Part shown: positions 1 to 7,517 of the stretch, piece by piece
How the letters are laid out: each line of letters begins with the position of its first letter
Position numbering within the stretch: position 1 is the first letter of the stretch
NCBI GenBank assembly: GCA_027214255.1
Contig: JAPWHL010000012.1
Span: 62,001-126,000 of the forward strand
Direction of reading: 5' to 3'
Origin: Roseovarius aestuarii
GTDB taxonomy: Bacteria; Pseudomonadota; Alphaproteobacteria; Rhodobacterales; Rhodobacteraceae
DNA length: 64,000 nt
The notes under the pieces: model-generated
The model's input: only the letters and a program-made list of their open reading frames with translations
Told to the model about the DNA's origin: nothing
Databases searched by the model: none
Position numbers and translations under genes: made by a program

Positions 1-1
1 A

Positions 2-622
2 ATGTGGGACCGCAATCAAATGGCCGCCCGCGCGGCGCAAGAGCTGGAAGACGGCATGTATGTCAACCTTGGCATCGGCATCCCCACACTTGTGGCCAAC
101 TATGTCGGCGACAAGGACATCACCCTGCAATCCGAAAACGGTATGCTAGGCATGGGCCCCTTCCCTTTTGAAGGCGAAGAAGACCCCGATCTGATCAACG
201 CCGGAAAACAAACTATCACCGAGCTAAGCCGCACCGCCTATTTCGACAGTGCGCAAAGTTTCGGCATGATCCGGGGCGGCAAGATCGCGGCGGCAATCTT
301 GGGCGCGATGGAAGTTGCCGAAAACGGTGACCTGGCGAACTGGATGATCCCTGGCAAGCTGGTCAAAGGAATGGGCGGCGCGATGGATCTGGTTGCAGGT
401 GTCGGCAAAGTGATTGTTGTGATGGATCACACCAGCAAACACGGCGACAGCAAGCTGTTAAAGGAATGCACCCTGCCCCTGACCGGCAAGGCTGTGGTGG
501 ACCGGATCATCACCAATCTGGGCGTGTTGGACGTGGTGGAGGGCGGTTTGAAGATCGTCGAGACCGCTGACGGCGTGACCGAAGATGAATTGCGCGCAGC
601 AACCGAGGCAACAATCGTCTAA
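2..622 (+). CDS. CoA-transferase subunit B (3-oxoacid/acetate CoA-transferase type)
   Basis: Beta subunit of a family I CoA-transferase, which moves CoA from succinyl-CoA or acetyl-CoA onto an acetoacetate-like acid through a glutamyl-CoA thioester. GIGIPT (residues 24-29) is the glycine-rich loop, and SENG (44-47) carries the expected catalytic Glu45. At 206 residues it matches the normal length of a separate B subunit. The ATG at position 2 fits the family start (M-x-W-D-R-N-Q), so the gene is probably complete, but the edge is so close that a slightly earlier start cannot be excluded. The alpha subunit should lie just left of the window. Substrate specificity (ScoB, AtoA or PcaJ) cannot be decided from sequence, so no symbol is given. 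Confidence 0.88.
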   Translation: MWDRNQMAARAAQELEDGMYVNLGIGIPTLVANYVGDKDITLQSENGMLGMGPFPFEGEEDPDLINAGKQTITELSRTAYFDSAQSFGMIRGGKIAAAILGAMEVAENGDLANWMIPGKLVKGMGGAMDLVAGVGKVIVVMDHTSKHGDSKLLKECTLPLTGKAVVDRIITNLGVLDVVEGGLKIVETADGVTEDELRAATEATIV

Positions 623-653
623 ACGCCGCGCAATCCAAGCCATATGAATTTAC

Positions 654-685
654 CGGGGCGGTTCTGAAAAGGGCCGCCCCGTTTT
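654..685 (+). terminator. Intrinsic terminator after the CoA-transferase gene
   Basis: CGGGGCGG (654-661) pairs with CCGCCCCG (674-681), and TTTT follows directly. It sits 32 bases after the CoA-transferase stop and abuts the stop codon of the convergent transglycosylase gene, so it may serve both directions. Confidence 0.75.
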
Positions 686-1533
686 CAATTCTTCGCCAGC
701 ATAAGCGCACAGCCGTCCGAGATAAACTGAGGGCGCGTTTTGCACAGCCCGCGGGCCACGTCATAGGCGGCCAGAACCTTGGGCACATAATCACGCGTCT
801 CAGAATAAGGTGGCACGCCCTTGTTGGCCTTTACCGCGTTCTCACCGGCATTATATCCTGCAAGCGCCAGTATCGGGTCACCGTCGAACTCTTTCAGCAA
901 CCAATCCAGATAGGCCACGCCCCCTTTGATGTTATCCGCGGCCGAGGTCGAGTCGGTCACGCCGAACCGTTCAGCCGTAGCCGGGATCAATTGCATCAGC
1001 CCCGTGGCCCCGGCACTGCTGACGGCATCAGTACGCCCGGCGGACTCAACCGAGATCACCGCCAGCACAAGCGCGGGTGACACGTCGGTGCCAATCGTCG
1101 CCGTCAGGATGTTCTGCCCCTGCGCCTGCGCGATGACTTGTATATCCTGAAGGCGCGGGCGCGGCGATGGCATCCCCTGCGGCGGCGTGGCGAGTTTCAA
1201 AAGCGCACTTTCAAATCTCAGAGCACCGGCGTCGGAATAGCCCGGCGGAATGTGGTCCCAGAACCAGTCATACTGTGCAACGCGCGCTGTCGGGGTTTTC
1301 GGGATCGCGTCGGTCTCGGTGTCTGTGGCCTTGTCGCTGGCAGAGGGCAACGCCTGATCTCCGGGCTCGATCTGAACCGTAATCAGTTTGGCCCCTTTCT
1401 TTGGGGGCTTGCCCATCTTGAACGTAAATTCGGGGAACGGGGCCGGATCCGCCGAAAAGGCAGGATTGGCAAGTCCGCCCATAAGGACGAAAGGAATCAA
1501 AACGGCCGTAAGATTCGGGATATGTCGCACCAT
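685..1533 (-). CDS. Secreted lytic transglycosylase (SLT family 1)
   Basis: Peptidoglycan lytic transglycosylase, which cleaves the MurNAc-GlcNAc bond and leaves 1,6-anhydro-MurNAc. The C-terminal half has the Slt70-type domain: catalytic Glu163 in VESAGR, then the GLMQL and AGYNAGENAV motifs. The first 28 residues form a signal peptide ending AFSA, so the protein is exported. About 110 low-complexity residues, rich in Thr, Lys and Pro, separate the two. The ATG at 1533 was preferred over an upstream in-frame codon because it starts directly at the signal peptide. The gene is divergent from the first pilin gene, with 366 bases between starts. A role in opening the wall for the Tad machine is possible, but that rests on position alone. 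Confidence 0.88.
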   Translation of the reverse strand: MVRHIPNLTAVLIPFVLMGGLANPAFSADPAPFPEFTFKMGKPPKKGAKLITVQIEPGDQALPSASDKATDTETDAIPKTPTARVAQYDWFWDHIPPGYSDAGALRFESALLKLATPPQGMPSPRPRLQDIQVIAQAQGQNILTATIGTDVSPALVLAVISVESAGRTDAVSSAGATGLMQLIPATAERFGVTDSTSAADNIKGGVAYLDWLLKEFDGDPILALAGYNAGENAVKANKGVPPYSETRDYVPKVLAAYDVARGLCKTRPQFISDGCALMLAKN

Positions 1534-1899
1534 GTGTCGCCTGCTCAATTTTTTTTCATTGGTTTTGTGCAAATCATCGCAAAAAACAGCGACTCGCGCC
1601 AGCTTTGCCTGCAATTCCCCCCCGGATTCGCACCCTTTTTAACGTGATTTCACTAGTTCTCACAAAGAATGCAAATTCTTACTCTAATTTAAAATGTTAA
1701 AAAACAATTGGTTACCTAAGATCACCGCTATATTTTCAACCTGCGCCAAAAACGCGCCATTCGTGCCCAATTCCTGCCCCAGTTGGACGGCTATAAGTGT
1801 TCATCCGAGGCGCTGATGAGCCAACGTAGAGAGGCGGCACAGACAGCAAGACGGACAGAAACCTGAGTAAAACCACTTGATCCTTTGGAGGGACACAAC
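1534..1899. promoter_or_regulatory. Divergent AT-rich promoter region, transglycosylase / flp1
   Basis: This is 366 bases without a gene, clearly richer in A+T than its surroundings (especially 1630-1740). TTGGTT at 1708-1713 and TATATT at 1729-1734 resemble a sigma-70 pair, but the spacer is only 15 bases, so the assignment is weak. The leader of flp1 ends in a good ribosome site, GGAGGG (1887-1892). No terminator or repeat was seen here. Confidence 0.4.
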
Positions 1900-2085
1900 A
1901 TGATTAAATTTTTCAAAAACTTCAAAAAAGACGAAGACGGCGCAGTAACAGTTGACTGGGTTGTTCTGACCGCAGCCGTTGTTGGCCTGGGCGTTGCCGG
2001 TGTTACAACTGTGAAATCCGGTGTTGGCACTCTGGCATCGACAATCAGCTCGGGTGTTGGCGGAACTTCGCTGGGCGTCGAATAA
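1900..2085 (+). CDS. Flp-like type IVb pilin 1
   Basis: Small pilin subunit, 61 residues, of the Tad (tight adherence) pilus. A positively charged leader (MIKFFKNFKKDEDG) is followed by a hydrophobic helix starting AVTVDWVVLTAAVVGL, the layout of a class III prepilin cut after the Gly. Canonical Flp pilins have Glu-Tyr at positions +5/+6 after the cut; here they are Asp-Trp. The ATG at 1900 follows GGAGGG at a good distance; an upstream in-frame TTG lies inside that ribosome site and was rejected. The gene is followed by a hairpin (2117-2147) and then a paralogue. Membrane insertion, cleavage by CpaA and polymerisation are inferred from the family. Confidence 0.85.
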   Translation: MIKFFKNFKKDEDGAVTVDWVVLTAAVVGLGVAGVTTVKSGVGTLASTISSGVGGTSLGVE

Positions 2086-2116
2086 TCTTGATCTGAGGAT
2101 CGGATAACGAATTACG

Positions 2117-2147
2117 AAGGGTCGCAGATCGCGGATTTGCGACCCTT
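2117..2147 (+). terminator. Hairpin after flp1 (terminator or attenuator)
   Basis: AAGGGTCGCA (2117-2126) pairs perfectly with TGCGACCCTT (2138-2147) around an 11-base loop. A T-rich stretch (TCTCTTTT) begins a few bases later rather than at once. It lies between the two pilin genes and could stabilise or end the flp1 message. Confidence 0.55.
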
Positions 2148-2271
2148 TGATCGTCTCTTTTCGACTGATCGCACGTGTTCGTTTCATCGCGCGATTCACT
2201 TCCTGCACCATATCTATTGGGCGGTCTGTGCATTTTGGGTCCATACCCTAAGACAGCAAAGCGAGCGAACC

Positions 2272-2457
2272 ATGCAAACATTTGTCATCAAGTTTCTACG
2301 CGACGAAGACGGTGCAATCACAGTAGATTGGGTCGTTCTGACTGCCGCAGTTGTCGGATTGGCCGTTGGAGCCATCGCCACTGCCCGCGTGGGTATTAAT
2401 ACAGCAGCGTCCACGATCCAAAACGGGGTCGCAGACTCAAGTATCGGCGTCGAGTGA
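2272..2457 (+). CDS. Flp-like type IVb pilin 2
   Basis: Second Flp-like pilin, 61 residues, paralogous to the gene at 1900. The two share the string TVDWVVLTAAVVGL and the DEDGA cleavage region, but the C-terminal thirds differ (this one ends DSSIGVE, the other TSLGVE). The start at 2272 was chosen because it puts the basic leader MQTFVIKFLRDEDG at the N-terminus as in its twin; the longer reading frame upstream has no pilin features. The ribosome site is weaker than that of the first pilin (GCGAGCGAACC). As in the twin, Glu+5/Tyr+6 are replaced by Asp-Trp. The gene may supply a minor or alternative pilin. Confidence 0.83.
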   Translation: MQTFVIKFLRDEDGAITVDWVVLTAAVVGLAVGAIATARVGINTAASTIQNGVADSSIGVE

Positions 2458-2488
2458 TCCCACCCGCCCTGAAACCAACATAATTTTC

Positions 2489-2511
2489 TGCACGTCCAGT
2501 ACAGACGTGCA
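2489..2511. repeat. Inverted repeat between flp2 and cpaB
   Basis: TGCACGTC (2489-2496) and GACGTGCA (2504-2511) are perfect 8-base inverted arms around a 7-base spacer. No T tract follows. It lies in the 257-base gap before cpaB, so it could be an operator for cpaB or a structure protecting the flp2 message. Confidence 0.4.
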
Positions 2512-2714
2512 ACGTAAAATGGCCCTGTCATACAGCGGTCATTTTTTGCGCGGCTGTCGCATCCCACAGCAAAACCGTCCGGGCCCGTATTGTCCAGAAA
2601 CCACCCCCCGGCGCCCGTCTTTTTGCCACATTTCGCGATTATTGTAAGCCTTGAGAAACCCCAATCGGCACATGCCGAACGGGAAGACACGTTGTGTAAT
2701 TGAAAGGAATGGCC

Positions 2715-3584
2715 ATGCGTTTGGTATTCGGATTAGTGCTGATTCTCGGCCTGGGGCTGGCCGGTTTCGCTGTTTATATGGCAAAAAGCTATATCAACGG
2801 CTATCAAGCCCAGCTGGAAAACGAGCGTAACTCGCGCGGCCCGAACATCAAGACGACCGAGGTCTTTGTCGCCAAGCGCGCTTTGGCCTATGGCGAACGC
2901 ATCCAGAAGGCCGATGTCCGTCTGGTTAAATTCCCCACAAACGCCCTTCCCGAAGGGACATACAGCACCGTCGAAGAACTGTTCCCAAAAGGCGAAGCCG
3001 AGCCGCGCACAGTGATGCGCGCCATGGAGGCCTCAGAGGCCATTTTGGACGTCAAAGTCACCGGCCCCGGCGAAGATGCCGGTATCACAACCAAATTGGC
3101 ACGTGGAATGCGCGCTTTTGCGATCAAAGTGGACAGCACCTCGGGGGTTTCGGGCTTTTTGCGCCCCGGCGACCGTGTTGACGTCTATTGGACGGGCAAT
3201 GTCGGCCGTGCCGGACAGCGCACCGAAGACAACAGCAGCGGCGACGTGACCAAGTTGATTGAGGCCGGTGTTCAATTGATCGCCGTTGACCAATCGGCAA
3301 ACACCGACCGTACCGAAGCATCTGTTGCCCGGACCGTAACTGTTGCCGTTCTGCCGGAACAGGTCGCTGCCCTCGCACAGGCACAATCGACGGGCCGTCT
3401 TAGCCTTTCATTGGTTGGCGCGCAGGATGACACAATCGCGGGCACGATCGAAGTCGATCAGCGTCAATTGTTGGGTCTGGCCATGGCACCGGTTGTCGTC
3501 GATACCCCCAAGGCCGAGGTCTGCACCATTCGAACACGCCGCGGCGCGGACGTGATCGAAACAGCGATCCCCTGCACCAACTAA
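2715..3584 (+). CDS. cpaB: Tad pilus assembly protein CpaB (RcpC)
   Basis: CpaB/RcpC subunit of the Tad pilus, thought to sit in the periplasm beside the secretin and engage peptidoglycan or the secretin channel. The 289-residue protein has one N-terminal membrane anchor (RLVFGLVLILGLGLAGFAVY) and a SAF-type beta-clip region (around VAKRALAYGERI), followed by the conserved block GMRAFAIKVD...GFLRPGDRVDVY. Two in-frame ATGs, 2709 and 2715, compete; 2715 has the better spacing from AAAGGA (2703-2708). The gene is the third of the first pilus segment and is followed by two terminator-like hairpins, so it is probably not cotranscribed efficiently with cpaC. Confidence 0.9.
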   Translation: MRLVFGLVLILGLGLAGFAVYMAKSYINGYQAQLENERNSRGPNIKTTEVFVAKRALAYGERIQKADVRLVKFPTNALPEGTYSTVEELFPKGEAEPRTVMRAMEASEAILDVKVTGPGEDAGITTKLARGMRAFAIKVDSTSGVSGFLRPGDRVDVYWTGNVGRAGQRTEDNSSGDVTKLIEAGVQLIAVDQSANTDRTEASVARTVTVAVLPEQVAALAQAQSTGRLSLSLVGAQDDTIAGTIEVDQRQLLGLAMAPVVVDTPKAEVCTIRTRRGADVIETAIPCTN

Positions 3585-3635
3585 ATCGGTTCGCCTTTTA
3601 CCTACGTTACGCAGTAAAGTCGAAACGCCCCTAAC

Positions 3636-3683
3636 AGCCACAGATTTGCGCCATCCCCGCAAAATCTGTGGCTTTGTTTTTTT
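3636..3683 (+). terminator. Strong intrinsic terminator after cpaB
   Basis: A stem of about 15 base pairs with one bulge (left arm begins AGCCACAGATTTGCG at 3636, right arm ends ATCTGTGGCT at 3673) is followed by TTGTTTTTTT. This is a textbook rho-independent terminator, placed inside the Tad locus. Confidence 0.88.
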
Positions 3684-3701
3684 ATGAAACGCCCCAAGCC
3701 C

Positions 3702-3727
3702 AAAACCCAGGTAACAAACTGGGTTTT
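3702..3727. terminator. Second terminator-like hairpin before cpaC
   Basis: AAAACCCAG (3702-3710) pairs with CTGGGTTTT (3719-3727). The A-rich and T-rich ends let it work in either direction. It lies 18 bases after the preceding terminator. The remainder of the 327-base cpaB-cpaC gap (3728-3911) is AT-rich and presumably carries the cpaC promoter, but no clear -35/-10 pair could be assigned. Confidence 0.6.
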
Positions 3728-3911
3728 CTTAGAAAATCAGAACGACGGCCATTGCGCAACTCCGTTTCATTCCTGCAACTATTTCACCCGAATAAACAGA
3801 AATGTCCTCTAACCGCTAAAGATTCTTGATAAAAATTTAGTTTTGTAGCAGTGTCTTGGAAATAACGGGCATTAAGACCCGAACCGAGGCGTGATCGGGA
3901 AGGCAGGTCAC

Positions 3912-5333
3912 ATGAAATATCGAAACGTAGTAGCGGCGGCCCTATTGGGCTTTGCCGTGGTAGCAGGCACATCACCGACAGGCGTTCATGCAGAGCAATT
4001 GCATGTCGTTCGCAAAGGTGCGGGACGCGACCTAAGTGTCGCGATGAACCGCGCAGTTGTCGTGGAAAGCGAAGTCCCCTTTGCGGAACTGAGTATCGCC
4101 AATCCGTCGATTGCCGATTTTTCCACGCTGTCAGATCGCACGATCTATGTTCTGGGCAAGACGCCCGGTCGTACAACGCTGACGCTGTTGGACGAAAACG
4201 GACGGCTGATCACCAACGTCGAGGTGCATGTCAGCGCCGACGTATCTGAATTCAAAGAACGGCTGCGTCAAATCCTGCCGAATGAAACAATCGAAGTGCG
4301 CACCGCGAACGACGGTATTGTTTTGTCAGGAACCGTTTCCAGCACACCGCGCATGCAACGTGCCTTGGATTTGGCCGAACGCTACGCCCCCGAGCGGGTG
4401 TCCAACTTGATGAGCGTTTCGGGCAAGCAACAGGTGATGTTGAAAGTCCGGTTTGCTGAAATGCAGCGCACCGTCGCCAAAAGCCTCTCCTCCTCGCTCG
4501 CCATTGATGGCCTGTCCACCGGTGGATTAGGTGTTGGGGTCGGGACCAACGGCATTGCATCAAACACCATCGCCGCAGGCGTAACACCGGGAACATCCAG
4601 CAGCGGTGAAACCAACAACGGGGCTATGTTCTTTGGCTTTAATGCCGGATCAACACAGATTGGCATACTGCTGCAAGCCCTTGAAAGCAAAGGCATGGTT
4701 CGCACTTTGGCCGAACCAAACCTGACCGCCCTTTCGGGTCAAGAGGCCTCGTTCCTGGCCGGTGGTGAATATCCCATTCCCGTCAGCCAAGAAAATGGCG
4801 CGATTACGGTCGAGTTCAAACCATTCGGGATCGAATTGGACTTTATCCCCCGCGTTTTGGACGACGATATCATCAATCTGGAACTGGCAGCGGCTGTTTC
4901 GGCGCTGGATTCCAACAGCTCTTTCTCGAGCAACGGCTTGACCATCAGCGGGTTCTCCCGACGCGATGCGAAAACAACTGTTGCCCTGCGCGACGGTGAA
5001 AGCTTTGCGATTGCCGGCCTGTTGCAGGATGATTTCCGCGACAGTAGCGGTCAAGTGCCATGGCTGGGCGATGTGCCGGTTCTGGGTGCGTTGTTCCGCA
5101 GTTCTGATTATCAGCGTTCGCAAACCGAACTGGTAATTATTGTGACCGCCCATTTGGTCACACCGACCCGCGGCGAGGCTTTGGCCCTGCCGACGGATCG
5201 GGTCAAACTGCCCTCAGAGGCTGATTTGTTCCTCAACGGGCGTGTTGCCCGCGATGTTCGCCCACAATCGGGCGGCGCCGGTGAGGTTGCCAAACAGGAC
5301 TTTAGTGGGTCTTATGGATATGTGATGGACTGA
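3912..5333 (+). CDS. cpaC: Tad pilus secretin CpaC (RcpA)
   Basis: Outer-membrane secretin that forms the exit channel of the Tad pilus. The 473-residue protein has a signal peptide ending VHA (about residue 27), an N-terminal pilus-assembly domain (AVVVESEVPFAELSIANPSIADF), a BON-like region, and the C-terminal secretin domain with EPNLTALSGQEASFLAGGEYPIP and PWLGDVPVLGALFRS. The ATG at 3912 follows AGGCAGG and begins the signal peptide; an upstream in-frame codon was rejected. It overlaps the reading frame of the OmpA lipoprotein only if that gene were started too early, so the two are closely coupled (17 bases between stop and start). Confidence 0.93.
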   Translation: MKYRNVVAAALLGFAVVAGTSPTGVHAEQLHVVRKGAGRDLSVAMNRAVVVESEVPFAELSIANPSIADFSTLSDRTIYVLGKTPGRTTLTLLDENGRLITNVEVHVSADVSEFKERLRQILPNETIEVRTANDGIVLSGTVSSTPRMQRALDLAERYAPERVSNLMSVSGKQQVMLKVRFAEMQRTVAKSLSSSLAIDGLSTGGLGVGVGTNGIASNTIAAGVTPGTSSSGETNNGAMFFGFNAGSTQIGILLQALESKGMVRTLAEPNLTALSGQEASFLAGGEYPIPVSQENGAITVEFKPFGIELDFIPRVLDDDIINLELAAAVSALDSNSSFSSNGLTISGFSRRDAKTTVALRDGESFAIAGLLQDDFRDSSGQVPWLGDVPVLGALFRSSDYQRSQTELVIIVTAHLVTPTRGEALALPTDRVKLPSEADLFLNGRVARDVRPQSGGAGEVAKQDFSGSYGYVMD

Positions 5334-5350
5334 TGCAGGGACGGGGGCAC

Positions 5351-5998
5351 ATGAAAAAATCATTACTTTTGCTGGCGACCCTGACGGTTGGCGCGTGTTC
5401 CAGCGCCCCCGGTACGGTTTATCGCTCGTATTTTTCCGAAGCGGGTGCGCTGGTAGACGGCGGCAACTTTGGCAACGCCAATATGCAAAACACCCAAGTC
5501 ATGTCCGGCGAACGGGCCTATGTCTTTGACCTTAGCAATCGTTTTGCACAAGAGGTTCTGACCACGGTCAATTTCGCCTTTAACTCTGCCCAGCTGGACG
5601 CGGGTGCACGCGACACCCTGCGTGAGCAGGCGGCATGGATTCGGCAATTCCCCGAGGTTCACTTCAAGGTATATGGCCACGCCGATGCCGTGGGTTCGGA
5701 CGGGTATAACAAACGTATCGGTCTGCAACGCGCCAACGCTGTTGTCGACTTCCTGACAAGTCAGGGAGTTGGACGCGACCGCTTGGAAGCCGTTGTGTCG
5801 TTTGGCGAAACACAACCGCTGATCGTGACCCAAGGCCGCGAGCGCCGCAATCGGCGCACCGTGACCGAGGTATCGGGCTTTATTCGCTCGCATCCCATCA
5901 TCATGGACGGCAAATACGCCGAAGTCGTCTATCGCGAATACGTTGAGAGCGCGACAGCGCCATCCTATTGGCAACGCACGACAAAGACCGACGAGTAA
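5351..5998 (+). CDS. OmpA-family lipoprotein of the Tad locus
   Basis: Outer-membrane lipoprotein of 215 residues. Its lipobox is LTVGAC with Cys16, and its C-terminal OmpA/MotB peptidoglycan-binding domain covers about residues 75-180 (VNFAFNSAQLDAGARDTL, then VYGHADAVGSDGYNKRIGLQRA and NRRTVTEV). It stands where other Tad loci carry the CpaD/RcpB lipoprotein, so a role as secretin partner or wall anchor is likely, though not shown by sequence. The ATG at 5351 follows GGGACGGGGGC. A terminator follows 45 bases after the stop. Confidence 0.87.
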   Translation: MKKSLLLLATLTVGACSSAPGTVYRSYFSEAGALVDGGNFGNANMQNTQVMSGERAYVFDLSNRFAQEVLTTVNFAFNSAQLDAGARDTLREQAAWIRQFPEVHFKVYGHADAVGSDGYNKRIGLQRANAVVDFLTSQGVGRDRLEAVVSFGETQPLIVTQGRERRNRRTVTEVSGFIRSHPIIMDGKYAEVVYREYVESATAPSYWQRTTKTDE

Positions 5999-6042
5999 GT
6001 CGGGCAAACGGTTCTCCCTGCCCGGCTTGCCGGGACACCTTC

Positions 6043-6070
6043 AAACCCGTCGGCGTTCCGGCGGGTTTTT
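6043..6070 (+). terminator. Intrinsic terminator after the OmpA lipoprotein gene
   Basis: AAACCCGTCGG (6043-6053) pairs with CCGGCGGGTTT (6058-6068), with one G-U pair and a 4-base loop, and the T run TTTTT continues to 6070. It separates cpaC-ompA from cpaE. The 265-base gap (5999-6263) leaves about 190 bases for a cpaE promoter, but none was clear enough to call. Confidence 0.85.
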
Positions 6071-6263
6071 CTTTGTCCCATAAAATCGCACAATTACGGT
6101 AATCTGGCCGCATTTGTGCCCAGATTACCCCCGACATTGCTAGCAACCACGGCCCTACCTGTGTCCGAGTCGCAGTGCAGGCCCCCTTTGTAGCCGCCCT
6201 AGGTGATACTTCGAACAGACCAAAGACCCCGCAGAGGGTGAGAAACAGAATAGGACAAACGCA

Positions 6264-7490
6264 ATGAGCAGCGCGACCACCCAAACTGACCATAGTCCGC
6301 TTGTCGCTTGCACGATTAGCCGGGACGTAACGAATTTCGATTTGTTGATCGAGGACATGGAATCCGCAGTAGGCGAAGCCTGGGGCGATCTGGGTTTTCC
6401 CGAAGCGCTTGCCTTTCTCGCCCAACAAGATGCCAAAGCACTGGAATTTGTCGCCATCGCCATAGATGAGACCGACGAAGACCATCTGGCCATGATCGGC
6501 GAAATCATCACCCTGGCTGGATCGCTGGAAATCAAGGTGATCCTGATCGCCGATGACGTGAGTCCTGCCGCTTTGCACAGCCTTCTGCGCCAAGGGGCAG
6601 ATGAATTTGTACCCTACCCCCTGCCTGAAAATGAACTTCAGGCCGCCATTGATCGTCTGCGCAAACCTGCACCACAACCCGTCCAGACATCGTCGGCCCC
6701 ATCGGCCACGACAGAAGACGGTGTGTTGCTGGGGGTGCACGGATTGGCAGGCGGCACTGGCGCGACCACCTTGGCCGTCAATCTGGCCTGGGAACTGGCC
6801 ACCGTAGATAAAAACAATCCGCCGCGCGTTTGCATTTTGGACTTTGACCTGCAATTCGGGTCGGTCTCGACCTTTCTGGATTTGCCCCGCCGCGAGCCCG
6901 TCTATGAGATGTGGTCCGATACCGAAACCATGGACGAAGACATCTTCAAGCAGGCCCTTGTCAGTTATGAAGAACGGCTGTGGGTGTTGACCGCCCCGCC
7001 CGAAATGCTGCCATTGGATCTGATCTCGTCCGAGGATGTGGCGCGGGTTCTAGAACAGGCGCGCAAACATTTCGATTACGTCATCGTCGATATGCCCACC
7101 ACGCTGGTTCAATGGACCGAAGCCGTTCTGTCGGCGTCGCAAATCTATTTTGTCACGTTGGAGATGGACATGCGTTCGGCCCAGAACACATTGCGCCTGA
7201 AACGTGCACTCAAGGCCGAAGATTTGCCGATTGAAAAGCTGCGCTTTTGCGTTAACCGCGCACCAAAATTCACGGATCTAAATGGTAAATCCCGCATTAA
7301 GCGGATGGCCGAAAGTCTGGAAATCAACATCGAGGTGCAGTTGCCCGACGGAGGCAAACTGGTTGCGCAGGGCGCTGATCACGGTCTGCCCCTCGGCAGT
7401 TCCGCCGCCAAAAACCCACTTCGCAAGGAAATTGCAAAACTCGCCGCCTCGCTCCATGAACTGGGCAAAAGCGACGCCGAAGCCGCCTAA
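6264..7490 (+). CDS. cpaE: Tad pilus assembly protein CpaE/TadZ
   Basis: MinD/ParA-like protein of 408 residues that positions the Tad machine at its cell site. Residues 1-135 look like a degenerate response-regulator receiver (ending LLRQGADEFVPYPL). The ATPase-like domain starts near 150 with GVHGLAGGTGATT. The normal P-loop is KGGxGKT; here both lysines are missing (Leu-Ala before the Gly-Gly and Ala167 in place of the Lys), as described for some TadZ proteins. ILDFDLQFGS keeps the acidic motif. ATG at 6264; the gene has its own upstream region after the terminator at 6043, and cpaF starts 27 bases after its stop. Confidence 0.9.
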   Translation: MSSATTQTDHSPLVACTISRDVTNFDLLIEDMESAVGEAWGDLGFPEALAFLAQQDAKALEFVAIAIDETDEDHLAMIGEIITLAGSLEIKVILIADDVSPAALHSLLRQGADEFVPYPLPENELQAAIDRLRKPAPQPVQTSSAPSATTEDGVLLGVHGLAGGTGATTLAVNLAWELATVDKNNPPRVCILDFDLQFGSVSTFLDLPRREPVYEMWSDTETMDEDIFKQALVSYEERLWVLTAPPEMLPLDLISSEDVARVLEQARKHFDYVIVDMPTTLVQWTEAVLSASQIYFVTLEMDMRSAQNTLRLKRALKAEDLPIEKLRFCVNRAPKFTDLNGKSRIKRMAESLEINIEVQLPDGGKLVAQGADHGLPLGSSAAKNPLRKEIAKLAASLHELGKSDAEAA

Positions 7491-7517
7491 GGCTTGGACA
7501 GAAAGGTAGATCACACA

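Noticed and set aside
1685..1702. CtrA-like TTAA...TTAA pair upstream of flp1
   Set aside because: The two TTAA half-sites are only 4 bases apart, not the 7 of the CtrA consensus, and the region is simply AT-rich.
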